A stretch of 9,620 bases of DNA from Clostridioides sp. (GCA_031272305.1 JAISUA010000140.1:1-9620), one strand, 5' to 3'; shown: positions 1-6,646, counted from the first letter of the stretch. Made by a program: numbers and translations. Notes: generated from the sequence alone by a model not told the origin.

Positions 1-58
1 CTATTATGATTCTAACAACTAAACTAATACTGTTCCATTTCTTAATTAAGTTTTTCAT
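1..58 (-). CDS. N-terminus of a probable dicarboxylate/amino-acid:cation symporter (partial)
   Basis: This is an open frame on the minus strand that starts at ATG (58-56) and leaves the window after 19 codons. It reads MKNLIKKWNSISLVVRIII, with a following codon beginning with G. A good Shine-Dalgarno sequence (AGGAGA, plus-strand 68-73) lies 9 nt upstream, which supports a genuine start. A short basic, Trp-containing amphipathic start followed by 'ISLV.RIIIG' resembles the N-terminus of the DAACS family of Na+/H+-coupled dicarboxylate, glutamate or serine/threonine symporters, where the Ile run begins the first membrane helix. That family match is from memory of a short stretch, so the gene is better supported than its function. 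It is divergent from the aminopeptidase at 433. Confidence 0.5.
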   Translation of the reverse strand, partial: MKNLIKKWNSISLVVRIII

Positions 59-67
59 CTGATCAAT

Positions 68-73
68 TCTCCT
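68..73 (-). promoter_or_regulatory. Ribosome binding site of the leftmost partial gene
   Basis: The minus strand reads AGGAGA, 9 nt before the ATG at 58. It is the main reason for calling a gene in so short a stretch. Confidence 0.6.
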
Positions 74-120
74 AATCTTTATGAAATTTCTGTTCGAAAC
101 AACTTGAAAATTTAGATAAT

Positions 121-149
121 AAAATAAACGTTTGCATCTCACTTTTCAA
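121..149 (-). promoter_or_regulatory. Candidate promoter for the leftmost partial gene
   Basis: On the minus strand a -35-like TTGAAA (plus 144-149) is followed by a 17-bp spacer and a -10-like TATTTT (plus 121-126). The -35 is one base off consensus and the -10 two bases off. It faces the partial symporter gene and would give a leader of about 55 nt before the ATG. Confidence 0.35.
123..137 (-). promoter_or_regulatory. Candidate cre-like (CcpA) operator
   Basis: Minus-strand ATGCAAACGTTTATT fits the catabolite-responsive consensus WTGNAANCGNWNNCW at all but one defined position (T for the final C). It contains the palindrome AAACGTTT (126-133). It overlaps the spacer and -10 of the candidate promoter of the partial transporter gene, where a bound repressor would block transcription. 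The consensus is known; use of this site is inferred. Confidence 0.3.
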
Positions 150-350
150 GTATTTTTAAATCTATTAATTTGTACGAAAAAAGATTTTATTAACGATTAG
201 AACTGAATATAAATTTTTTGGTGAATCAAAGCATTCATGTTTTAGAAATATATAAAGTATTATAACATGAAGCGTTTGTTTGTACAATAATTTTTAATTT
301 CACTAAATTTATTTAAATAATTAAAAACAAACATACTATTTATAAAAAAA

Positions 351-359
351 TGTTATAAT
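351..359 (+). promoter_or_regulatory. Extended -10 promoter element for the aminopeptidase
   Basis: TGTTATAAT is a perfect extended -10 (TGn plus TATAAT at 354-359). No clear -35 lies 16-18 bp upstream, which extended -10 promoters tolerate. Transcription would begin near 366, leaving a leader of about 65 nt. Confidence 0.45.
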
Positions 360-432
360 ATACTTATATATTATAAACAATATATTCAAAAAAAAATTCT
401 ACAGTATTTATTTCGAGAGGGGTCTTATACCA

Positions 433-1662
433 ATGGAAAGTTTTCAACGTAATTTACAAAAGCTTGCTGAGTTAGCCGTCACAACAGGGGTTAATATTCA
501 ACCAAATCAAGAATTAGAAATTTCATCTAATATCAGCAATGCTGAACTAGTAAGATTAATAACAAAAGAAGCTTATAAAAGAGGTGCAAAAAATGTTCAT
601 ATCAACTGGGCAGATGAAGAATCTAGTTTGATTAAATATTTAAACGCTCCTGAAGAAGTGTTCGATGAATTTCCAGAGTGGAATACTCTTATGTTCAATG
701 AACTAGCTAAAAGAGGTGCAGCGTTTTTATCTATAGTATCCAACAACCCTGATTTATTGAAAGACGTAGATCCAAAAAGAGTCGCAGCTTCTAGAAAATC
801 TTCTGGAGAAGCTCTTAAAGAGTGGCGAAAATATATGAACACTGATAAATGCAGATGGTCTATAATCGCTGCTGCAAGTCCTGCTTGGGCAAAAAAAGTC
901 TTTCCTGATTTAGATGAAAAAGAAGCTGTCGATAAACTTTGGGAAGAAATCTTCAAATGCTCTAGAGTAACAGGCGAAAATCCTACTGAAGACTGGAATA
1001 AACATAACAATCTTATACACGAAAAGGTAACCTTCCTAAATGAAATGAATTTTAAAACTTTGAAATTCAAATCTAAAATAACTGACTTAGAGATTGGATT
1101 GGTAGAAGGACACATATGGCTTGGAGGTTGCTCTGATGATCCAAATGGAATAAGATTCAATGCAAATATTCCTACAGAAGAAGTTTTCGGAATGCCTCAC
1201 AAATTCAAAGTAAATGGCACTGTCCATAATACAAAACCTCTAGTTTACGCAGGAAATACTATAGATAATTTTTCTATAACATTTAAAGATGGAAAAATCG
1301 TCGACTTCTCTGCTGAAAAAGGATATGAAGTCTTGAAAAATTTGATAGAAACAGACGAAGGTTCTCTTTATCTAGGAGAAGTTGCTTTCGTTCCTTACGA
1401 TTCACCTATATCAAATAGCAATACAGTATTCTATTCAACACTTTTTGATGAAAACGCTTCTTGTCACTTGGCAATTGGTTCTGCATATTCAACAAATATC
1501 GAAAATGGTCCAGAGATTTCTGAAGACGATTACGACAAATTTGGTATCAATAAGAGTATCACTCACGTTGATTTTATGTTTGGCTCTGAAGATATGAATA
1601 TAGTAGGAGTAAAAGAAGATGGAAGTGAGATAGATATATTTATAAATGGAAATTGGGCTTAA
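433..1662 (+). CDS. ampS: M29-family metallo-aminopeptidase (AmpS/PepS type)
   Basis: This is a 409-residue cytosolic aminopeptidase that removes N-terminal residues from peptides using a two-metal centre. The length is typical of peptidase family M29. The family's metal ligands and catalytic residues are all present in order: E250 (in 'IPTEEVF'), E316 ('LGEVAFV'), H345 ('CHLAIGSAY'), Y352, H378 and D380 ('THVDFMFG'). These match the positions I recall for the Thermus enzyme almost one for one. The start ATG follows a purine-rich GAGAGGGG (415-422) by 10 nt. The gene stands alone between a divergent transporter start and a convergent hydrolase, and has its own promoter and terminator. Its likely role is peptide use for nutrition, typical of amino-acid-fermenting anaerobes. 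The family assignment is very firm; the peptide preference cannot be read from sequence. Confidence 0.95.
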   Translation: MESFQRNLQKLAELAVTTGVNIQPNQELEISSNISNAELVRLITKEAYKRGAKNVHINWADEESSLIKYLNAPEEVFDEFPEWNTLMFNELAKRGAAFLSIVSNNPDLLKDVDPKRVAASRKSSGEALKEWRKYMNTDKCRWSIIAAASPAWAKKVFPDLDEKEAVDKLWEEIFKCSRVTGENPTEDWNKHNNLIHEKVTFLNEMNFKTLKFKSKITDLEIGLVEGHIWLGGCSDDPNGIRFNANIPTEEVFGMPHKFKVNGTVHNTKPLVYAGNTIDNFSITFKDGKIVDFSAEKGYEVLKNLIETDEGSLYLGEVAFVPYDSPISNSNTVFYSTLFDENASCHLAIGSAYSTNIENGPEISEDDYDKFGINKSITHVDFMFGSEDMNIVGVKEDGSEIDIFINGNWA

Positions 1663-1670
1663 TTTTATAA

Positions 1671-1704
1671 AAAATCCTAAAGTTATTATTAACTTTAGGA
1701 TTTT
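1671..1704. terminator. Bidirectional rho-independent terminator between convergent genes
   Basis: A perfect 15-bp stem (1671-1685 pairing with 1690-1704) closes a 4-nt TTAT loop. T-rich tracts follow on both strands: plus from 1701 on, and minus reading T6 from 1674 downwards. It starts 8 nt after the aminopeptidase stop and lies 11 nt beyond the stop of the convergent glycoside hydrolase, so it can serve both. Confidence 0.92.
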
Positions 1705-1715
1705 AACTTTTATTT

Positions 1716-4103
1716 TTAATATTCTACTATTTTATCACCATAGTCTATTATTAAACTGTTTGATTTTATATTTTTTCCATCTTCTTTGTAATCTTTATCT
1801 GAAAAATTTGCTATTACTTTTATTTTTCCATCGTAAATTGTTTCTTGAACCATTTTATCCTCTGTCAAATATCTAAAATCACTCATAGCTTTGTTTGCAA
1901 CTTCTTTGTTGAACTCATTCCAGATTTTATTATGTGAAATTATTTGTTTTTTGTATTTATTCCATTGTGTCTCATCTATGTGATACATAGATGGCACATT
2001 GTAAAGTATCTCTTTAAGCTGTCTTGTTCTAACACAATCTTTAAATTTAAATGTTCCACAATTCCAATGACTTGATGTTATTACTGAATCATTGTAGACA
2101 AGTTTGTATAATGGAATCGAATAAGTTGGATCTATAAAAAGTTTATAATATTTTTCTTTTAGCGGCACTGGTTTCACAAACATATCTGGTGCTCCATCAT
2201 AGTCAGAATAATATCTGCCAAAATAATACTCACTGTCTTTGTTTTTACTCATATCATCTTCCATCCAATAAAAAGCAGGACATTCTAATCCATGTCCAAA
2301 AGCAATCACTTGACTTGCAAAATCATTTCCATCTTCTGAACCTATTATCATATTTTTATTATCTTTGATGTATGACATTCTCTCAAGTCTTGCATCTACA
2401 TCTTGACTCATAGTTGTTAGATGTTCAGGTGAATAATCATCGTAAACTTGACCTGTCGCATCGCAATCGATAAACCACGAATTAAAATTATATCCAAGTC
2501 CAAGTATATCTCCTACTCTCTGTTTTACACTAGGAAGTGACAATGTAGGATTCAGCTGTCTACCTACTCCACCATATCCTATTTCTTTAGTTCCATCTTT
2601 ATTCAAAATACTCCCATTTTCAAACAAAGTCTTGTCTTTGAATGCTGCTGTTTGATATTTTTCTTCTCCTGGCTTGTGAATTGAATGATACGAATCATAT
2701 GGTGCTATAAGATAACCTAATTCACTTGCTTTGTCTACAAATTCTTTAGAAATATATCTTTCTCCCATTTCATTTCCAAAACCTATCCAAGCATTTTCAA
2801 GACCAGAATTTTTCATATCTTCTATCAATTTTACTGTTCCATTTTGACCCCAAATTTTTGTATCTCTAGTTGATTTTTTTAATTTTGATTTTAATAATAA
2901 TTTGTTTAATTCTACTAGTTCAACAGAATTTGCAGTTTTATTTTTTAATTTTTTTATAGAATCATTATCTATTTTTTCATTGTTGCCTGTACTGTCTTTT
3001 TCAAATGATTTTTCATTGTTCTTTGTAATATCTTTTGCAAATAATTTTTCATCGTAAAATTCTTTTGACATAAGTACTGTGTTAAGTGTTTTTACGATTT
3101 GACTCTTTTGATAATTATCTATATAATCCTGTGATTTTATAGCTTCGAAAACTTTTATTTTCTCATTTGCGTCTTCTTTTTCTTCCTCTTTTTCTAAGAC
3201 TGTTTTTAATTTAGCTACAAGCTCATCATTCATTTCATTTTTGAAATTGCTCCAAACCATATCACTATCTTCTATAGCAGACTCTCCCCAAAAATAAATA
3301 AATGGTGCTCCATACAACTTTTTTATATTTTCGTTTTCTTTAGATTTTTGCTCCAAAGTCTTAAACTCGCCTTTTTCTACAATATAGTTTTTGTAAGTTT
3401 TCGCTTCGTCTACTATATTATTTTTTGTCAAATAAATTCTAAAACCATATTCTTTATTTTTATTTATTTTAGGAAAACTATGAGAAAACATAAACTTTAT
3501 CTTGTCTTTTGCATCAAATTTCACTGTATTATTGAAATTATTTTCTATGATGTATGTCAAGGCAAAGTTTTCTTTTTCTACTGAGAAAAATTTCATTGAA
3601 AATGATTCTATTGTGCTAAATTCTTCTCCATCTAATCTCTCCTTCCACCATTTATCATCAGAAGGTATACTCTTTCCTTCGTTCATAGGTATTGTGTAAC
3701 TTTTTCCACTTATACTTGGAAATTCAAAATTATTTTCTTCTTCAATTGTAGATTTTATCTTGACATCCAAATACTTATCATTCTTTTTTATATCTACATT
3801 TATATTTTCATTTGGATAGATCCAAGATACTTCATCTGATGTCTTTTTTAAATTTGATACTTTCTTAGTATCAGTAGGATTCGAAACAATTTCTTCATTG
3901 CCATCGCTTTTTACTGTTAGTTTAAAAGTTTCTGGAACAACATCGAAATCAAACTTCAAATTATCTACTTTTGTTAGATTTGATTTGTCGCTTAAGATAT
4001 TTTTATTGGCTGAAATTTTTTCAGTCTCAGATGTCTTGTTTTGACATCCACTCATTCCTGTTACTATAGTAGCACTTAGTAAAAATGCTAAAACTTTTTT
4101 CAT
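1716..4103 (-). CDS. Secreted lipoprotein glycoside hydrolase, GH129/GH101-like
   Basis: This 795-residue protein starts at ATG 4103, 7 nt after AAGAGGT (4111-4117). An upstream in-frame GTG overlaps that RBS and was rejected. Residues 1-20 form a lipoprotein signal peptide (KK, hydrophobic stretch, lipobox MSG-C20), so the protein should be anchored outside the membrane. Residues 45-265 look like a beta-rich N-terminal domain. A TIM-barrel-like region begins at about 265 ('GAPFIYFWG'). The strand 'WFIDCDATG' carries the likely nucleophile D546 or D548, and 'GSEDG' the likely acid/base E590. 'IPLYKLVYNDSV' and 'SHWNCGTFK' follow. These features recall glycosidases of the GH129/GH101 group, which includes alpha-N-acetylgalactosaminidases acting on mucin-type O-glycans. 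About 100 Lys/Glu-rich residues (roughly 300-412) containing 12-residue repeats interrupt the barrel between its first strands. The substrate is unproven; the superfamily call is moderately firm. Confidence 0.72.
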   Translation of the reverse strand: MKKVLAFLLSATIVTGMSGCQNKTSETEKISANKNILSDKSNLTKVDNLKFDFDVVPETFKLTVKSDGNEEIVSNPTDTKKVSNLKKTSDEVSWIYPNENINVDIKKNDKYLDVKIKSTIEEENNFEFPSISGKSYTIPMNEGKSIPSDDKWWKERLDGEEFSTIESFSMKFFSVEKENFALTYIIENNFNNTVKFDAKDKIKFMFSHSFPKINKNKEYGFRIYLTKNNIVDEAKTYKNYIVEKGEFKTLEQKSKENENIKKLYGAPFIYFWGESAIEDSDMVWSNFKNEMNDELVAKLKTVLEKEEEKEDANEKIKVFEAIKSQDYIDNYQKSQIVKTLNTVLMSKEFYDEKLFAKDITKNNEKSFEKDSTGNNEKIDNDSIKKLKNKTANSVELVELNKLLLKSKLKKSTRDTKIWGQNGTVKLIEDMKNSGLENAWIGFGNEMGERYISKEFVDKASELGYLIAPYDSYHSIHKPGEEKYQTAAFKDKTLFENGSILNKDGTKEIGYGGVGRQLNPTLSLPSVKQRVGDILGLGYNFNSWFIDCDATGQVYDDYSPEHLTTMSQDVDARLERMSYIKDNKNMIIGSEDGNDFASQVIAFGHGLECPAFYWMEDDMSKNKDSEYYFGRYYSDYDGAPDMFVKPVPLKEKYYKLFIDPTYSIPLYKLVYNDSVITSSHWNCGTFKFKDCVRTRQLKEILYNVPSMYHIDETQWNKYKKQIISHNKIWNEFNKEVANKAMSDFRYLTEDKMVQETIYDGKIKVIANFSDKDYKEDGKNIKSNSLIIDYGDKIVEY
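2979..3050 (-). repeat. In-frame 36-bp tandem repeat within the glycoside hydrolase
   Basis: Two adjacent 12-codon units read EKLFAKDITKNN and EKSFEKDSTGNN (residues 352-363 and 364-375), and a third, degenerate unit begins EKIDND. At the DNA level the conserved TTTTCAT core recurs with an exact 36-nt spacing (its C at 2978, 3014 and 3050). The repeat lies in a charged, low-complexity insertion, not in the catalytic motifs. Confidence 0.75.
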
Positions 4104-4110
4104 ATTTATC

Positions 4111-4117
4111 ACCTCTT
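4111..4117 (-). promoter_or_regulatory. Ribosome binding site fixing the hydrolase start
   Basis: Minus-strand AAGAGGT lies 7 nt before ATG 4103. It overlaps the alternative GTG at 4112, so the ATG is the better start. Confidence 0.75.
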
Positions 4118-4128
4118 GAATCTATGAT

Positions 4129-4157
4129 AAAATATTTATGTTACAAGAATGTTACAA
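4129..4157 (-). promoter_or_regulatory. Candidate promoter of the glycoside hydrolase
   Basis: Minus-strand TTGTAA (plus 4152-4157) and TATTTT (plus 4129-4134) are separated by 17 bp. Both boxes match consensus at 4 of 6 positions, as expected for a promoter needing an activator. The leader before the RBS would be very short. Confidence 0.4.
4138..4157 (-). promoter_or_regulatory. Direct-repeat operator, candidate OmpR-family response-regulator site
   Basis: The plus-strand 9-mer ATGTTACAA occurs at 4138-4146 and again at 4149-4157, a perfect direct repeat with an 11-bp period (minus-strand TTGTAACAT). Tandem half-sites about one helical turn apart are the typical binding arrangement of OmpR/PhoB-type regulator dimers. 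The site overlaps the candidate -35 of the hydrolase promoter, just downstream of the two-component operon. That the neighbouring regulator binds here is inferred. Confidence 0.5.
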
Positions 4158-4197
4158 TAATAAAAATAACTTCTTTATAAATAAGTAATTTTTTTAT

Positions 4198-4238
4198 AAA
4201 AAAAATACACCTCTTAGCCATAAAATAGGTTGTATTTT
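4198..4238 (-). terminator. Rho-independent terminator of the two-component operon
   Basis: AAAATACACCT (4202-4212) pairs with AGGTTGTATTTT (4227-4238), forming an 11-bp stem with one bulged T and a 14-nt loop. On the minus strand the stem runs straight into a T tract (complement of the A run around 4198-4205). It begins 38 nt after the kinase stop and separates the kinase from the hydrolase, so the hydrolase is probably transcribed from its own promoter. Confidence 0.8.
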
Positions 4239-4276
4239 GAATAAAAAGTCGTTTTTAAATTTTTTTGAACTTTAAA

Positions 4277-5842
4277 TTAGAATTTTTGTTCAATATAATT
4301 TTCATTTTGATTTTTCATATTCACAACAAATACTATCTCCTCATTTACAACTTCTACATAATGCTCAAATCTATGATTCTTTAGTATTTCATCTACTATG
4401 CTAAGTCCAAGTCCTGTACCAGAAATTTTCTTATTTCTTGATTCATCCAACACAACAAACGGATTCCATATATCATTTATATTTTTAACTTTTTTGCTGA
4501 ATCCATTTTTTATAAGAAAATTAATATTCTCCTCCAAATTTGATGCAGTATTTTTTGTCAACTCTATTTGTATTCTATTGTTTTCTGTGTATTTTACAGC
4601 GTTGCCAAACAAATTATCAATCACTGTTTCCATACTATCTTTATCAGCATAGATAACAAAACTATCCTCACTTCTCTTGAAATCAATATCTATATTTTCT
4701 TCTTTCAAAATTATTTCATATTTCTTCATAACTTTCTCTATCAATTTTTTCAAATCAAATTTTTCTTTTTGTATACCTTTGCTTTCATATTTCGCCCAAT
4801 ACAATAAATCTCCTATCATATCAGACATATGTTCTACTTGTTCATTTATGATAGAAACATAACTTCCATCGTCGATTCCATCTTCTATACCTTTTGCAAA
4901 AGCTTTGATAATGGATAGAGGTGTTTTTAATTCATGAGATGTATTTGATACTAGATTCTTTAGAAATTTATTTCTATTGTTCAAATCATAGCTAACACGT
5001 TCTAATTCTTTACTCATAATGTTTACACTACTTGCAAGTTCTTCTATCTCATCATTTGTATTTATCTCAACAGTTTTGAAATCCAACTTAGAAATATCGT
5101 ACGATAATTTTTTCAATTTATTTAGAGGGTCTACTATCCTATTTGTCAAAACGAAAATAACAATACTCACAATAATAGAGCTAAATAATCCTATCAATAT
5201 ATTTAATTTATTAACAATTTTCATAGTTTCCTGTGAATGTTCTATAGATGACGTTATAGCAAAAATATAATTATCTTTCTTGATAAATTTAATCAGTAAA
5301 CTATAGTTTTGTTTTCCTTGATTGTAAATTTTATTGATACTTGTATTTTTTAATTTTTCAAGAGATTCTCCATCTATCCAAAACTTAGATATCGTGAAAC
5401 CTTTTTGAGTAAATTCTTCTATAAAAGATTCGTTTATTTCATCTACATCATCAGTATAATTTTGTCGTATAGATATGTATGATATAGTTACATTGTATTT
5501 ATTTTCAATATTTTTTAAAATATCTTCTAGCTGTTTATCCGTTTCAGTTATATTTGACTTTGTAATAGCTTCTTTTTCTTCACTTACATCTGCGTTTCTA
5601 ATATCTTCTTTTCCTTTTTCTGTTTCACTTACATCTGACTTTGTAATATCTAATCCCTTTTCAAATATATTTTCTTTTGAAATTTCTGTTTCAACTTTTT
5701 TAAGTATGTTCCTCTTCTGATGTAAATAAAATTTATCCACATATATTGTATTTACAAGCATAGAAATAATATAACCTAGTATTATCACACTAGATACTGT
5801 GAAAAATATTTTTTTACTTAATTTCGTGATTTTAAATTCCAT
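4277..5842 (-). CDS. Membrane sensor histidine kinase with a repeat-bearing extracellular domain
   Basis: This 521-residue kinase would phosphorylate the regulator encoded just upstream. Visible parts: membrane helix 1 at about 12-33, an extracellular domain of about 175 residues, helix 2 at about 212-233, a HAMP linker at about 234-286, a HisKA dimerization helix with the H-box 'SHELKTPLS' and phospho-acceptor H303, and an ATPase domain with the N-box 'DNLFGNAVKYTE' (N414), F-box-like 'WNPF' (459-462) and G2 box 'GTGLGLSIV' (475-483). The G1 position reads 'KNGFS', lacking the usual Asp-x-Gly; a similar Asn-Gly variant occurs in some other Firmicute kinases. Residues 65-106 are a Lys/Glu/Thr/Ser-rich imperfect tandem repeat just outside helix 1. 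The start ATG overlaps the regulator stop by 11 bp, indicating translational coupling. The stimulus is unknown; a cell-surface or glycan signal is a guess from the adjacent hydrolase. Confidence 0.93.
   Translation of the reverse strand: MEFKITKLSKKIFFTVSSVIILGYIISMLVNTIYVDKFYLHQKRNILKKVETEISKENIFEKGLDITKSDVSETEKGKEDIRNADVSEEKEAITKSNITETDKQLEDILKNIENKYNVTISYISIRQNYTDDVDEINESFIEEFTQKGFTISKFWIDGESLEKLKNTSINKIYNQGKQNYSLLIKFIKKDNYIFAITSSIEHSQETMKIVNKLNILIGLFSSIIVSIVIFVLTNRIVDPLNKLKKLSYDISKLDFKTVEINTNDEIEELASSVNIMSKELERVSYDLNNRNKFLKNLVSNTSHELKTPLSIIKAFAKGIEDGIDDGSYVSIINEQVEHMSDMIGDLLYWAKYESKGIQKEKFDLKKLIEKVMKKYEIILKEENIDIDFKRSEDSFVIYADKDSMETVIDNLFGNAVKYTENNRIQIELTKNTASNLEENINFLIKNGFSKKVKNINDIWNPFVVLDESRNKKISGTGLGLSIVDEILKNHRFEHYVEVVNEEIVFVVNMKNQNENYIEQKF
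5525..5650 (-). repeat. Imperfect in-frame tandem repeat in the kinase sensor domain
   Basis: Three related units of about 13-15 codons follow one another: DITKSDVSETEKGKE (65-79), DIRNADVSEEKEA (80-92) and ITKSNITETDKQLE (93-106). In DNA, CACTTACATCTG recurs exactly 45 nt apart (5581 and 5626). A 23-nt stretch at 5626-5648 matches 20 of 23 bases at 5545-5567. All offsets are multiples of three, so the frame is kept. Confidence 0.75.
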
Positions 5843-6476
5843 ATCCTACACCTCTATATGTTTTGATAAGATCGAACATATTGTACTTATTTCTAAGTCT
5901 TGCAATATGGGTATCTACTGTTCTTGTCGTTCCATCGTAATCGATTCCCCATACATTGTCCAAAATTTCGTTTCTAGTTAGTATTTTTCCTTTATTCGTC
6001 ACAAGATAAAGCAACAAATCTATCTCTATCTTCGTTAGATTGATTTCTGCTTCATTCATATAGATTTTTCTAGATTCAAAATCAAATTTAAAATTTTCTA
6101 TTTCTATAATTTCTCTATATCTAAGTATTTTTTTCATTCTAAGAATCAATACTTTTGGATCAAATGGTTTTCTGATATAATCATCTGCTCCTACACTCAG
6201 AGCTTGTATTTCATCTTCTATCTCAGATTTTGCTGTTAGTAACAATACTTTTGTATCGCTTATATTTTTTATTTTTTTGCAGACAGATATACCATCTTTA
6301 TATGGCATCATCCAATCTAAAATTGCAATATCTATTTTTTGAGAATAAATAATGTCTAAAGCCTCTTCTCCATCGCTCGCTAAAAAAATACTACTGACCA
6401 TATTTTCTTTTTTTAAATAATCATACAAAATCTTAAGCATATATTCTTCATCATCTGCAACCAAAATATTAAACAT
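5832..6476 (-). CDS. OmpR/PhoB-family response regulator
   Basis: This 214-residue DNA-binding regulator is the partner of the kinase that follows. The receiver domain (about 1-118) has the acidic pair D8/D9, phospho-acceptor D54 in 'AILDWMMP', T81 and K103 in 'IRKP', the complete set for phosphorylation-driven activation. A winged-helix domain (about 125-214) ends in the typical 'TVDTHIARLRNK' recognition helix and 'RGVGYGI' wing. The length is slightly under the usual 220-235 and looks complete. The ATG at 6476 follows a strong AGGGGGTGG (6482-6490). The 3' end overlaps the kinase ATG by 11 bp. A promoter was not pinned down; the upstream region holds paired inverted repeats. A direct-repeat site in front of the downstream glycoside hydrolase is the best visible target candidate. 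Confidence 0.95.
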   Translation of the reverse strand: MFNILVADDEEYMLKILYDYLKKENMVSSIFLASDGEEALDIIYSQKIDIAILDWMMPYKDGISVCKKIKNISDTKVLLLTAKSEIEDEIQALSVGADDYIRKPFDPKVLILRMKKILRYREIIEIENFKFDFESRKIYMNEAEINLTKIEIDLLLYLVTNKGKILTRNEILDNVWGIDYDGTTRTVDTHIARLRNKYNMFDLIKTYRGVGYGI

Positions 6477-6504
6477 AAAGCCACCCCCTAAAAAATATAT
6501 ACAG

Positions 6505-6584
6505 TATCAATATTTTTGTGTAAAATTTTATTTTTGTTATACACACATAGTCTTTTGAAATATTGATAAAAAGTTTACACAAAA
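6505..6584. repeat. Interleaved inverted repeats upstream of the response regulator
   Basis: TATCAATATTT (6505-6515) is the exact complement of AAATATTGATA (6558-6568), and TTTTGTGTAAA (6514-6524) of TTTACACAAAA (6574-6584). The arms run in the order A-B-A'-B', so the two pairings cross rather than nest. Together they could act as paired protein-binding sites or as mutually exclusive RNA stems in the leader of the two-component operon. Confidence 0.55.
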
Positions 6585-6646
6585 TATTTTGCACTACCAA
6601 AATATATTCTATTTAATATGTTTTAAATTAATTTTTGATAACCTAT

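Larger units (their letters stand above)
59..432. other. AT-rich divergent intergenic region
   Basis: This gap separates the leftward partial transporter gene from the rightward aminopeptidase and contains their promoters. Other structure seen: an inverted repeat ACTTGAAAA (102-110) / TTTTCAAGT (143-151), and a weak AT hairpin TTTTTAATT (291-299) / AATTAAAAA (319-327) flanked by GTTTGTTT (274-281) / AAACAAAC (325-332). No open frame with a ribosome binding site was found in it. Confidence 0.6.

Noticed and set aside
270..290. Second cre-like motif near AGCGTTTGTTTGTAC
   Set aside because: The spacing of the conserved bases around CG is one off on both strands, so it does not fit the consensus.
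597..1160. 187-residue open frame on the minus strand inside the aminopeptidase
   Set aside because: It is antisense to a gene with all M29 active-site residues, has no ribosome binding site and resembles no protein family.
2941..3062. Short regularly spaced repeats considered as a CRISPR-like array
   Set aside because: The 36-nt period is continuous with no spacers, keeps the reading frame and lies within a coding region, so it is a protein repeat.
4104..4112. GTG start for the glycoside hydrolase, three codons upstream
   Set aside because: The GTG overlaps the ribosome binding site itself. The ATG at 4103 has ideal spacing and gives a standard lipoprotein signal peptide.
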